Below, one piece after another: positions 1-8,102 of a DNA stretch of 64,000 bases (the stretch's first letter is position 1; the number at the start of each line of letters is the position of its first letter). Both the position numbers and the translations under genes were made by a program. Under the pieces are notes generated by a model, which made no database searches, was not told where the DNA came from, and saw nothing but the letters and a program-made list of their open reading frames with translations. The stretch comes from Niabella drilacis (GTDB taxonomy: Bacteria > Bacteroidota > Bacteroidia > Chitinophagales > Chitinophagaceae): NCBI RefSeq assembly GCF_900101395.1, contig NZ_FMZO01000011.1, positions 109,692 to 173,691 on the forward strand. Direction: 5' to 3'.

Positions 1-14
1 CAATCCTCGACCCT

Positions 15-1154
15 ATGATTGATACATATCTTCAATATGGCATTTCAAGCGATTTGGCGCAAAAATTAGCTGGGCTTGGCCTACCAAAAACAACCTTTGA
101 AAAAACATCTAAAAAGAATCTTAAAGAAAAATATGGCTTATCCGACAATGAAGTCAATATTGTAAATGACCTAATCCAAAGGAAACCTATAAACAAAGAT
201 ACCGTTGAAGAGTTATTATATAATTCAAATTATACTTGCTGTATTTGTAAAGGTACAAAGGGAAGTTCTTACATCATTCATCACATAAAGGAGTATTCAA
301 TAAGTCAAGATAATAGTTATTTTAATCTTGCTGTTCTTTGTCTTAATGATCATGATTTGGCTCACAAAAAAGGTAAAACGTTGAGCTTGCAGCTTACAGA
401 ATCGGACATTCACAAAGCCAAACAGAAATGGGAAAAGCAAGTATATGAACAAAATTTGGAGAAGGCTTGCAGAAATGGCAATATTACTGAGATTGATTTT
501 TTGAATATACCCCGGATATTAGAGCTTTGTGTTGAGCTATTCGGCAATGTCCCGCACACGCAGTATAGTAATGAATTATACTCTAATCATCTAATTCTGA
601 AAAGTGGGGCTTTAAATGATTGTAGAATTAGAGAAATGAATAAGAATCCCGAAACCCCATTAATTTTTTTCGCACCTAACGGTTCTTCAATCCTAAAGCA
701 CCATTACTATGAAATATTCAAGGCTTTACTGAATCATTTAAACTTTGTTGATTTAGATCACTTGCTAAATAGAAAATCTTTAAAAAAGGGTATTGTCGGA
801 CAATATTGCTATTACATTGGAGGATTGTATAGTAAGCGGCTACCTGATCCAATTACAGAGTCTTCGGAGTTTATGAAATTCTATTTCAAACGAAAACCAT
901 TTGTAGTAGAATGGCTTGTAGACCCTAAATATTTTTGTTCAAGCTCTGCAAAATGGCGGACATTACATAGAGGTGTCTATATCATTTTTGGAAAGATTCG
1001 AAATGTGAACATTGAATCTATCGAGGGAAAAGATCAAATAATAGTTGATATAAGGCCATATTGCTTCGGTCTTCCCAAAGAGCAAAAAGATAGAACTCCT
1101 TCAATTGCATATAGAGAACAATTTGACGATTTTTTTGATGAAGAAGACAATTAG
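15..1154 (+). CDS. HNH endonuclease-like protein (5' end may lie outside the window)
   Basis: Predicted DNA nuclease of the HNH (McrA-like) superfamily, 379 residues from the first ATG. A zinc/HNH core is visible at residues 74-117: C75/C78 (CxxC-type pair), the histidine pair HH at 89-90, N104, C109 and H113/H117. The N-terminal 60 residues look like a small helical DNA-binding segment. The C-terminal 250 residues are not recognised. The frame stays open to base 1, so the true start may be upstream. The gene is AT-rich like its neighbours up to about 4742, which fits an accessory or defence-type island. The target and any partner cannot be told from sequence; function beyond the HNH fold is inference. 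Confidence 0.7.
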   Translation: MIDTYLQYGISSDLAQKLAGLGLPKTTFEKTSKKNLKEKYGLSDNEVNIVNDLIQRKPINKDTVEELLYNSNYTCCICKGTKGSSYIIHHIKEYSISQDNSYFNLAVLCLNDHDLAHKKGKTLSLQLTESDIHKAKQKWEKQVYEQNLEKACRNGNITEIDFLNIPRILELCVELFGNVPHTQYSNELYSNHLILKSGALNDCRIREMNKNPETPLIFFAPNGSSILKHHYYEIFKALLNHLNFVDLDHLLNRKSLKKGIVGQYCYYIGGLYSKRLPDPITESSEFMKFYFKRKPFVVEWLVDPKYFCSSSAKWRTLHRGVYIIFGKIRNVNIESIEGKDQIIVDIRPYCFGLPKEQKDRTPSIAYREQFDDFFDEEDN

Positions 1155-1238
1155 TCTATTTATTGCTGGATAATCAAAGTCTAATATCAAAAGCAATGAC
1201 AAAGTAAAATAAGCCAGGAAGCGATCAGGCATTATTTT

Positions 1239-1304
1239 GAGGGTAATTACCCTCTTTTTTTGGTTTATTTCAAATTTATACTTATTTTTGAGGGGTAAAT
1301 ACCC
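1239..1304 (+). promoter_or_regulatory. Paired palindromic operator sites upstream of the HTH-ImmA gene
   Basis: A perfect 16-bp palindrome GAGGGTAATTACCCTC lies at 1239-1254. A second site with the same half-site, GGGTAAATACCC, lies at 1293-1304, with only the centre imperfect. The centres are 52 bp apart, about five helical turns, so both sites would face the same side of the helix. They sit immediately before the likely GTG start at 1312 of a gene with an N-terminal HTH region, which suggests autorepression. No -33/-7 pair could be placed with confidence. Confidence 0.6.
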
Positions 1305-1311
1305 GTGTTTT

Positions 1312-2505
1312 GTGGATAATTTAAACATCAATTCTTTATTAAGATCCGTTTTTGAAGATCAGCCTTTGCTCGATATAAAGGCGTTGTTCGATCAAAAGCT
1401 AAACGATTTTGGCATTACCAAAACCAAAGCGTTAAAGTTGTTAGGTATTGACAAAGATGTTTTTGAGGAGATAATTACCGGCACTGCTAAACAGCCCAAT
1501 TTAATTCATGTAGTTAAGCTGGCGGAGTTTCTTGAAATCGATATTAATAGCTTTATAAAAGTTGTATTAAACAATCAAAGCATAGACAATATTTCGTCAA
1601 TTGATAGCGCGCGCAAAGCCACTTTTTTGCTCAAAAATTTTGACGTAAAAACATTAACGAAGCTCGGCTTTTTTCAAAGCAACGATGATGTAGATGCTTT
1701 GGTAAAAAAGGTGCTTACCTTTTTTGGCTTCTCCTCAATACAGGAATTTGAAGAACAGTTGGAGGAGCCTTTATACAGCCGAACCAAAAGAAACTTTTCG
1801 GATAAGATGAAAGACTTTTGGATTAAATCGGCCTATCAAACTTTTAAGGTGATTAATAATCCAAATGAGTATGACAGAAATCGCTTAAAGGATTTGATTG
1901 TAAAAATTAAACCTTATTCGCAAGATATAGAAAACGGGCTTTTTATTGTATGCAGGGCTTTGTATAATGTGGGCGTAACTGTTATTTTCCAAGATTATTT
2001 AGCAACTACACAAGTGAGAGGTGGTACGTTTATTGTAAATGGTAAGCCGTGTATTGTATTAACAGACTTCAACAAGAAATATCCTACCATCTGGTTTACC
2101 CTGCTGCACGAGCTGCATCACGTTTTATTTGATTTTGAATTTATAGAAACGAACAGGTTTCACCTAACCGGCGATGATGATTTATTCCTGATAGAAGAAA
2201 AAGCCAATTCGTTTGCGAGAGATTTTTTTCTTTCTGAAGAAAAATTTCACTATATCAAAAAGTATATCCATAATCCCTACTTGGTTTCGAAGTTTGCAAA
2301 GGAGAATGAAATTCATGATTCCATTGTGTATTCATTTTATATCTGGTATCAGGATGAGCTTTATGGGAAAAAATATCATGCTGCGTTCAAGAAATTTTAT
2401 CCAGTTTATAGCAGTTCTTTAAAGAAGTTGAACCCGGTATCATGGGATGAGGAAAGTATAAAAGTAACCAGCGAGAAAATTAAAGAGATTTTAGAAATTA
2501 AGTAA
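1312..2505 (+). CDS. HTH domain - ImmA/IrrE family zinc metalloprotease
   Basis: Predicted regulatory metallopeptidase of the ImmA/IrrE family, which typically cleaves a partner repressor under stress or in mobile-element switching. From the GTG start it has about 397 residues. A helix-turn-helix-like segment (KTKALKLLGI...KLAEFLEI) lies at roughly 35-80. The zinc motif HELHH lies at 266-270, with a downstream EEKANSFARDF helix (about 295) supplying the third ligand. An in-frame TTG lies at 1237, but that extension crosses the palindromic operator and encodes an unlikely leader, so GTG 1312 is preferred. The gene just downstream begins 13 bp after its stop, suggesting one operon. The substrate is unknown; the partner gene is a candidate. 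Confidence 0.8.
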   Translation: MDNLNINSLLRSVFEDQPLLDIKALFDQKLNDFGITKTKALKLLGIDKDVFEEIITGTAKQPNLIHVVKLAEFLEIDINSFIKVVLNNQSIDNISSIDSARKATFLLKNFDVKTLTKLGFFQSNDDVDALVKKVLTFFGFSSIQEFEEQLEEPLYSRTKRNFSDKMKDFWIKSAYQTFKVINNPNEYDRNRLKDLIVKIKPYSQDIENGLFIVCRALYNVGVTVIFQDYLATTQVRGGTFIVNGKPCIVLTDFNKKYPTIWFTLLHELHHVLFDFEFIETNRFHLTGDDDLFLIEEKANSFARDFFLSEEKFHYIKKYIHNPYLVSKFAKENEIHDSIVYSFYIWYQDELYGKKYHAAFKKFYPVYSSSLKKLNPVSWDEESIKVTSEKIKEILEIK

Positions 2506-2518
2506 CCCCTTTATTATT

Positions 2519-3067
2519 ATGGAGAACAACAAAAAAACAAAAAAACAAGAAGAACTTTCGGAAGCAGATATCGAGCGATTGGAGCTTCTGCAAAAAGCAA
2601 ACGAAAAAGTAGGCAGACAATTAAGCATCAGTACAGAAGATGGCTCTTTGCACGAAATTGATGAGCTGAAACAACTTATTGGAAAAGAGTTTGAGAATCC
2701 CGAAGAGAAGTATAACATCTACTATCGTGGTATAAGAAAGCTCTTAATGGATTACTTGCCCAAGGGTGCAGATTTTAAGGAGGTGAGAGAAATTATCTAT
2801 GATGAGAAGAATGTTTTTTTGAACTTAGGCAAGCGAAAGTCTGACAACAATGGTATTAGGAAATCAGACGGAAGGATGACCTATCAGCCTGTCATGAACG
2901 AAATACTGGATATTGTAATAAGATGGGTGGCTGAATCACAGAATCCATTTGATATTTACCGGGAGTTTTATGAGCTAAATGAGCGGCATGGTTACGGTCA
3001 TGAAGAATATGATAAGACTACACTGAGCGTTGCCAAAGCTATGAAGATATTAAGTGAAAAGAAATAA
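2519..3067 (+). CDS. Hypothetical protein, putative partner of the ImmA-like protease
   Basis: A 182-residue soluble protein with no recognised domain. The first 60 residues are strongly charged and predicted helical (KKTKKQEELSEADIERLELL). The rest mixes helices with an aromatic segment (YNIYYRGIRKLLMDY) and ends KILSEKK. There is no signal peptide or membrane segment. It starts 13 bp after the stop of the HTH-ImmA gene, so the two are probably co-transcribed under the palindromic operators. A role as regulator, substrate or anti-factor of the protease is inferred from position only. Confidence 0.6.
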   Translation: MENNKKTKKQEELSEADIERLELLQKANEKVGRQLSISTEDGSLHEIDELKQLIGKEFENPEEKYNIYYRGIRKLLMDYLPKGADFKEVREIIYDEKNVFLNLGKRKSDNNGIRKSDGRMTYQPVMNEILDIVIRWVAESQNPFDIYREFYELNERHGYGHEEYDKTTLSVAKAMKILSEKK

Positions 3068-3195
3068 TATCAAATCAATAGGGTTATTAAGTCGTAGCTA
3101 AATGTTACGACTTTTATTTTTCAGCGTCCCGCGTGAGGGATAGCAGCGGATACCCCGCTGAAGCATTTGTGCGGTGGGGTTTGTGGCGGAGTATG

Positions 3196-3316
3196 AGCGG
3201 ATAGCCCGGCCCCGGTATGGGGTGTTGTGCGATTTCGATTTATATTTGGTATATGCTGTAATGGGCTGTGTGGGGATATTTAAACTTAGCGGATGCCCCA
3301 TACCGGGGACACGCCC
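3196..3316. repeat. Left arm of nested inverted repeats around the GIY-YIG-like gene
   Basis: Two words here recur as reverse complements on the other side of the 3343-3888 gene. AGCGGATAGCCCGGCCCCGG (3196-3215) matches 4111-4130 at 19 of 20 bases. TACCGGGGACACGCCC (3301-3316) matches 4057-4072 at 15 of 16. The order is mirrored, so the pairs are nested. Inside the left arm itself, CCCCGGTATGGGG (3210-3222) and CCCCATACCGGGG (3296-3308) form a further 13-bp perfect inverted repeat. The arm is GC-rich against an AT-rich background. No transposase is present. Confidence 0.7.
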
Positions 3317-3342
3317 AAATAAAAAATTAATTAAACAAAGGA

Positions 3343-3888
3343 ATGACAAAGGAAGCGATCAATGAATATTTAGACGAGCTGGAACATTGGCTTTTGAATG
3401 CATCCGCAGTGATTTCGGTTGAGGTAAGCAGTACATGGGTCAATCAATTTCCGGAAGAAGCAGCTGTATTTATTTTGAGAGAGGATGATGCAATTGTGTA
3501 TGTAAGCGAAACGGGTAACTTAAAAAACAAGATGGCTGAATTGGTAAGCGACAACCATTTTGAAGATGATATGAGCGGGTTGCTAAACGATATCATTGCA
3601 AAACATTTAAAGCTATCATACCTGTTGGTGGATTTAGGAAGAAAGGAATTGGAAGAAAGAATTTTGGAACGAATCAGTGCTTCTAAGAAAACATATACCA
3701 AAGCCGGAAAACAACAGTCGCATAAGAATGCTTATGAAAAATGGACTACGGAGGATGATGAAAAGCTGGAACTACTTTTTTGTGAAGGAAAAACGGTAAA
3801 AGAATTATCTGCCATTTTTGAAAGAAATGAGGGATCAATAAATTCAAGGATTAAAAAACTGGAACTAAGAGAAAAGTATGATCGCTAA
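3343..3888 (+). CDS. Degenerate GIY-YIG-like domain plus C-terminal Myb/HTH-like helices
   Basis: A 181-residue protein. Residues 41-66 (AVFILREDD-IVYVSETGNLKNKM) follow the pattern of a GIY-YIG nuclease core, in which the GIY and YIG tripeptides are replaced by VFI and YVS, so catalysis is doubtful. The C-terminal segment (about 134-173, WTTEDDEKLELLFCEGKTVKEL and following) matches the small homeodomain/Myb-like helical module often appended to bacterial DNA-binding proteins. It lies alone between two nested inverted-repeat arms, which suggests that gene and repeats moved together. Function unknown; DNA binding is the safest inference. Confidence 0.6.
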   Translation: MTKEAINEYLDELEHWLLNASAVISVEVSSTWVNQFPEEAAVFILREDDAIVYVSETGNLKNKMAELVSDNHFEDDMSGLLNDIIAKHLKLSYLLVDLGRKELEERILERISASKKTYTKAGKQQSHKNAYEKWTTEDDEKLELLFCEGKTVKELSAIFERNEGSINSRIKKLELREKYDR

Positions 3889-4056
3889 CTACCATTCCCC
3901 TACCCTTGCTAAATTTTAAAAGAATAAAAACAAAAAAGAATTACGCGGCTTCGCCGCTAAACAAAGAACCCTGGCCCACCCACCACCCAGATCCATTACC
4001 GGGTTACATTATATACTACAGGTCTGGCACATTTTAGCGCACATTGTCAAGGATCA

Positions 4057-4130
4057 GGGCGTGCCCCCGGTAAGAAAAACTACGGCTCCTACCCTCGCCT
4101 TGTTTTCTAGCCGGGGCCGGACTATCCGCT
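4057..4130. repeat. Right arm of nested inverted repeats
   Basis: This arm contains 4057-4072 (GGGCGTGCCCCCGGTA) and 4111-4130 (CCGGGGCCGGACTATCCGCT), the reverse complements of words at 3301-3316 and 3196-3215 with one mismatch each. Together with the left arm it brackets 3343-3888 in a unit of about 935 bp. A short hairpin GCGGCTTCGCCGC (about 3944-3956) lies just inside. The rest of the 3889-4150 spacer has no gene. Confidence 0.7.
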
Positions 4131-4155
4131 GAATCCAAGATAATTAATATTCTAA

Positions 4156-4180
4156 AAAGTTACCAAATATTGGTAACTTT
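4156..4180 (+). promoter_or_regulatory. Palindromic operator upstream of parDE
   Basis: An inverted repeat with 11-bp arms, AAAGTTACCAA and its complement TTGGTAACTTT, around a 3-base centre. It ends 18 bases before the parD start codon. Type II antitoxins of the ParD type bind such palindromes to autoregulate their operon, so this is the likely operator. A purine-rich RBS (AGAGAAAG) follows at about 4190. Confidence 0.7.
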
Positions 4181-4198
4181 ACTAAAAAAGAGAAAGTT

Positions 4199-4450
4199 AT
4201 GGGACGCAATACCTCTGTATCATTGGGCGATTACTTCGAAAATTTCGTAGAGCACAGCATTGCCGACGGTAGGTACAAAAATGCAAGCGAAGTAATTCGG
4301 GCAGGACTTCGGCTGCTCGAAGAGGAAGAAAACAAGATGCGGGCCTTGAAAAACGCTATTCAGGAAGGCATTAACAGCGGGATAGCTAAAAAATTTGATG
4401 CAAAAAAGCATTTAGCCAACTTAAAATCTGCTAAGAGAAAAGATGGCTAA
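4199..4450 (+). CDS. parD: ParD-family type II antitoxin
   Basis: An 83-residue antitoxin of the CC2985/ParD type. The N-terminal half (NTSVSLGDYFENFVEHSIADGRYKNASEVIRAGLRLLEEEE) is a typical ribbon-helix-helix DNA-binding and dimerisation region. The charged C-terminal tail (from about residue 45) would wrap and neutralise ParE. The stop overlaps the parE start by 8 bp, giving translational coupling, and a palindromic operator lies directly upstream. Length and motifs are normal for the family. Confidence 0.9.
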   Translation: MGRNTSVSLGDYFENFVEHSIADGRYKNASEVIRAGLRLLEEEENKMRALKNAIQEGINSGIAKKFDAKKHLANLKSAKRKDG

Positions 4451-4742
4451 ATATGTATTGACGAATAAGGCGGTTGAAGACCTTACCCGGATTTGGAATT
4501 ATACTTATGAAGTGTGGTCGGAAAACCAGGCGGATAAGTACTATGAGCTACTTATTTCGGCCTTTGAGGAAGTAGCAGAAAGCCCTGCGTTGGGTAAAAG
4601 CTATGCAGCGCTGTCAAAAGAAATATTGGGTTTTAAAGTAGGTAAGCACATTGTATTTTACAGAACCCTGGCACTAAAAGAAGTGGAGGTTGTAAGGGCG
4701 CTGCATGCAAGAATGGATTTGAATAATAGAATGAGAGAATAG
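4443..4742 (+). CDS. parE: ParE/RelE-family toxin
   Basis: A 99-residue toxin of the ParE/RelE superfamily. ParE proteins usually act on DNA gyrase. The typical N-terminal AxxDLxxIWxYT pattern is present (NKAVEDLTRIWNYTYEVW), followed by the core YELLISAFEEVAESPALGKSY and a C-terminal strand region (KHIVFYRTL, EVVRALHARMDL). The start lies inside parD (8-bp overlap). This is the last gene of the AT-rich accessory segment; directly after its stop the composition and gene style change. Confidence 0.9.
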   Translation: MAKYVLTNKAVEDLTRIWNYTYEVWSENQADKYYELLISAFEEVAESPALGKSYAALSKEILGFKVGKHIVFYRTLALKEVEVVRALHARMDLNNRMRE

Positions 4743-4861
4743 TCGCTGCCAATTTTCGAGGCACGCAAAGTAAAAAGAATATCGATGACCAGCTTCCCCA
4801 CTAACGCCAGGCCCACCACCGCCCATAAATACTGTGGGTTTTCAGATACATTATTTTTCAT
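4743..4861 (-). pseudogene. Truncated 5' end of a membrane-protein gene at the island edge
   Basis: Reading from ATG 4861 on the minus strand gives a plausible start of a small membrane protein (MKNNVSENPQYLWAVVG, then LALVGKLVIDILF), with a hydrophobic helix at about residues 11-30. The frame then runs antisense into parE and loses plausible coding character. The simplest reading is a resident gene whose 3' part was replaced when the parDE-bearing segment arrived. It could also be a chance frame; only 35-40 residues look real. Confidence 0.35.
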
Positions 4862-4912
4862 GAGAACCTGTCCTCTGCCCTGCGGGTAAATAATCAATCA
4901 CGGTTGCGCCTC

Positions 4913-5629
4913 TTATTGATTCGCTATTTTATTATACGCGTTCAGGCACTCGTCAAGCGGTTTTCCCTGGTTATAAATGCAATCGCAAAATGCTTCGCAG
5001 GCCTTTGGATTTCTATTGCCGGGACATCCGTTGGTGCATTCCTCCGGGGAATTGCCCGGCCGGATATCATATATATACAGGTTTGTGATGATTACCGCTG
5101 CTATCATGCCAACAACAAACCCGAAAAACAGGAAGGGGAATTTATTGCTCAGCGGTTTTTTCCTTGCAGGACGATCGTTCTCTTTACCTTGTTTGAATTG
5201 TAACAGGTATTTTAACCGGTCATAGTCCCACCATAACAAATAAATATTGCCAAGCAGGAATATGGTCGTTATGCGGGTACCCTCGAACCGGACGGCATAA
5301 GTAAGGACACAAATGTTCAGGATAATGGGAAAATACGACAATGCCCCCAGGAATGCTGTTCTTGGAATGAGCAATAAAACGCCGATTACTAACTGCGAAA
5401 TCCCGATAAATGTATAGTAGTATTCGGTGTGATACAAGGCTTCCAGGTAATGCCCCATTGGGTTGTTGACGGATAAGCCGGCGGCAAACCGTTCTCCCCT
5501 GATTTTTACAATGCCTGATATAAAGAATGCCAGCGCCAGTACGATGCGGCAGAAAACAGCAAAGTAATAAAACCATTTGTTCCCTTTTGCTTCATCATAC
5601 AGATGGGTAAGCCTGCCTGCTTTGCTCAT
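4913..5629 (-). CDS. DoxX/MauE-like membrane protein with a Cys-rich C-terminal tail
   Basis: A 238-residue integral membrane protein. Four hydrophobic helices lie in the first 130 residues (about 22-42, 72-92, 94-112, 117-133), with a G-x-x-K signature near the first (SGIVKIRG) as in the DoxX-like superfamily. A fifth helix follows a Lys-rich loop (about 165-185). The last 50 residues hold six cysteines, including two CX3C units (CTNGC, CEAFC), probably exported and disulphide- or metal-linked. DoxX-like proteins are linked to quinone or thiol redox processes; the exact role is unknown. It is monocistronic as far as seen. Confidence 0.7.
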   Translation of the reverse strand: MSKAGRLTHLYDEAKGNKWFYYFAVFCRIVLALAFFISGIVKIRGERFAAGLSVNNPMGHYLEALYHTEYYYTFIGISQLVIGVLLLIPRTAFLGALSYFPIILNICVLTYAVRFEGTRITTIFLLGNIYLLWWDYDRLKYLLQFKQGKENDRPARKKPLSNKFPFLFFGFVVGMIAAVIITNLYIYDIRPGNSPEECTNGCPGNRNPKACEAFCDCIYNQGKPLDECLNAYNKIANQ

Positions 5630-6058
5630 AAAATAAAAGTTGCGTTGCCGGTTACGAATAATCTTGTGCTCTACTTTGCCTGTTGCTTTTCCCTATGTAC
5701 TCTGCATTCTGTTTACTTGTATTAAAAAGCACTTTGAACTACAAAGTTCAAAAAAATAACTCATCCTCCAAAAATTATTTTTAAGGCGTTCTTTTTCCCG
5801 CAGACTCCCGGTATTATCAGATTTATGAAGAAAAACGGCCGCCACCGCCCCATTGCAATGTGCCGGTGACCGATAAAGAGGATGGCCTGGCTTTAACCGG
5901 CAGGCCCCTGCCCGGTCCATCGAGAAGCATTTTTAAGAGAATTAAAAAATGTTACCTGCTCCCCCTCTATCGGGTCGACTGCCTTTTTATGTTTGCCGGA
6001 AATAATTAGCTCCGGAGATGTTGAAATATCTTATGCAGGATTTTATTCCGGAGAATGA
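5630..6058. other. Intergenic region, 429 bp, no gene recognised
   Basis: A spacer between the divergent side of the DoxX-like gene and the 3' end of the reductase gene at 6059. Short frames on both strands lack family features and start sites. No repeat, RNA gene or clear terminator was seen. Confidence 0.5.
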
Positions 6059-6628
6059 TCATTTTTTCAATGATCCAAGGTGTTGATACCTGTTGATGAG
6101 CAAACCGGTGGGCGTTGTCTTTGAGTCTATAAAAGCAAGTTCGCGGGCATCAATACCGTTTGCCAATAAGCGTTTACCACTGCCCAGCAGAACCGGGTAA
6201 GTGATGAGTACCACTTCGTCTGCCAGTCCCTGGTCGAGCAATACAGAGGTTAATGTTGAACTTCCCACAACAATCAGATCGGGGCCGTCCGTTGATTTGA
6301 GATCACGGATCGCAGCTACTATTTCTCCTCCCAATCCTTTTACCGGCCCCCATTCCAGGCTCTCGGGCCGGTGGGTGACGATGTATTTTGTTGCAGCATT
6401 TATCGCACTGGCCATTGGAAAATCCCCGGCATTGGGCCAAAAGCCGCTAAATATATCGTAGGTGTGGCGGGCAAGCAGCAGGTCGAAATCAGGCCCATAA
6501 GCCTCCAGGAGGGCTGCCGCCCCGGCCGGGCTTCGGTAGGGCGTTGTCCAGGCTCCATAGGTATAGTCTCCGTCATGCTCGATTACGCCATCCAGCGAGA
6601 TGTGTTCAAAAATCCGGATCTTTCTCAT
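6059..6628 (-). CDS. RibD C-terminal/dihydrofolate-reductase-like protein
   Basis: A 189-residue single-domain protein of the DHFR-like RibD-C superfamily (YyaP/YwjB group). It opens with the usual strand plus SLDGVIE segment (RKIRIFEHISLDGVIE). It also has the DLLLARHTYDIFSGFW motif, the nucleotide-binding-type strand DLIVVGSSTL and the C-terminal DEVVLITYPVLLGSGKRL motif. Proteins of this type are NADPH-binding reductases of unassigned substrate. A second member of the family lies at 8103 on the other strand. It appears monocistronic. Confidence 0.85.
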   Translation of the reverse strand: MRKIRIFEHISLDGVIEHDGDYTYGAWTTPYRSPAGAAALLEAYGPDFDLLLARHTYDIFSGFWPNAGDFPMASAINAATKYIVTHRPESLEWGPVKGLGGEIVAAIRDLKSTDGPDLIVVGSSTLTSVLLDQGLADEVVLITYPVLLGSGKRLLANGIDARELAFIDSKTTPTGLLINRYQHLGSLKK

Positions 6629-6816
6629 TTTATTTCTTTTTAATTATTGTTCAAAGTTAAAAAGGATGAGGACCTCCGGTAAGGTGCGATCATGACAACA
6701 TAAGGGTGGTTTTAGCCCGGCACGGGAAACCGCACCAATAGGGCCATGATCGCGCCCGCACATAAAACAGGTGGCAAAGACTGCGTATAAAAAGGTAAAT
6801 GCCCAGGCATCCGCCC

Positions 6817-7421
6817 CTATTCCTTCTCCACTTTTACGATTTTGGAGTAGGTTACGGTACTATCAAGATCCTGCTGGGCTACCCGGATAAAAGCGATACT
6901 GCTTTGTTCTTCTCTTAATGCTGCGTTTTGCTTGAACATAAATTGCAGGTCTGCTACCCCCGTAAGATCCGGGCTTTCGGCTGTGGGAATGGTTTCTAAA
7001 TTAACACAGGTGCTAAAGGCCCGGTCAAATGTGGTCCAGTGGGTATTGCCCCATTGGGTTACCGCTACCAGGGCTTTCACAGACGATTCTACATCTGTAT
7101 TGCCGCAATAGAATCTTGAAAAGTTGCCGGTGCCCTTATGTGCCTTTACCCGGTAGATGGCACCGGCGGCAGGAAAATTAATGGTTGTAAACCCATTGCC
7201 GGTCAGCGCCCCCTGAACGGCAGGATCGTTCTTCTGTTCCCACTCAATAGAATATCCGGCACCTTGTCCCGGGAACTGGATAGACGTGGTACCGGCCGGG
7301 AGCTTGCTTAAGTCCCATTCCGTTATAAACCAGTCTGCCGGAGCCTGGGCCCGCGCTTTGGCGGCGATCATTAAAAGAAAAAAAAGGTAGCAAAGGTCAG
7401 CGTGCGTTTTGTTGCGTTCAT
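6817..7421 (-). pseudogene. BspA-like (DUF285) secreted protein, frameshifted in its signal peptide
   Basis: The readable frame 7371-6817 (184 residues) contains a DUF285/BspA-type leucine-rich segment (WGNTHWTTFDRAFSTCVNLETIP...LTGVADLQFMF) and ends in a 25-residue tail (AFIRVAQQDLDSTVTYSKIVKVEKE). Its own first residues lack a signal start. An ATG at 7421 opens a signal peptide (MNATKRTLTFATFFFF) that hits a stop right after a run of eight T. One extra T would join it to LLMIAAKARAQA and the mature protein. The gene is therefore broken, phase-variable, or affected by a sequence error. The LRR part is short, and the join to the tail suggests an internal deletion. The tail is shared with the protein at 63029. 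Confidence 0.6.
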
Positions 7422-7573
7422 TTATAGAGGTTTAAGGCTTATAAATATAGGAATTGCATTTTATAACGCTATGAAAAGCACTGGCGCTGTTTGCTAACCA
7501 GGGCATGCATATACTGTTGAAACAAATGCTTCGAACGACAGCAGAAGGCGTTGACGCTTGACCTCGCCACTGT

Positions 7574-7981
7574 TTAACGATTGTTCTTTTTGAACGTTTT
7601 GTCCAGCTCAACGGCTTCCCGTATCAGCTTTTGCAGGGCTTTGACGTTGATCTCTTCGGCCGATTGATAGATCCTGTAATAAATTTGCTTGTTGGTTCCG
7701 TGCTCCAGGTAATGGGCTTCATCCTTTAACCGGTTGCCAAACCAAAAGGCAAACATCACTCCGCTTTTCAAACCCCCGCGGGGAACCGCAGCCGGATAGA
7801 TCAGTAATATGGATCGGTTGCCATAGAAAAACGGAACATTGTAGGATAACTTTTCTTTGCCGTAGCCATTCAAGGTGTCAATGGCGATCTGGCGCAACAC
7901 ATCCAGCAGCAGGGCCTGGTCTGCCGGGAGGAAGGCAAACAGCTCGATCAATGAGCGAAATTTTATCTTCGGTTTTTCCAT
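7574..7981 (-). CDS. DUF1801 family protein
   Basis: A 135-residue soluble protein with the DUF1801 pattern: the N-terminal SLIELFAFLPADQALLLDVLRQIA helix region, the strand pair KLSYNVPFFYGNRSILLIYPA and the GLKSGVMFAFWFGNRL motif. The family is widespread, small and of unknown biochemical role. It stands alone; the start ATG at 7981 is supported by the conserved N-terminus. No signal peptide or membrane helix. Confidence 0.8.
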   Translation of the reverse strand: MEKPKIKFRSLIELFAFLPADQALLLDVLRQIAIDTLNGYGKEKLSYNVPFFYGNRSILLIYPAAVPRGGLKSGVMFAFWFGNRLKDEAHYLEHGTNKQIYYRIYQSAEEINVKALQKLIREAVELDKTFKKNNR

Positions 7982-8102
7982 TTCCCGGTTGTCATATAAC
8001 CCCGTAAAAATAAAAAAATTTATGCGGGCGCTTGCCCGTTACCGATAAATATTTACCTTTTGGGACATCATGCAGGTATGCAATGAATATAAATGAAATA
8101 AA

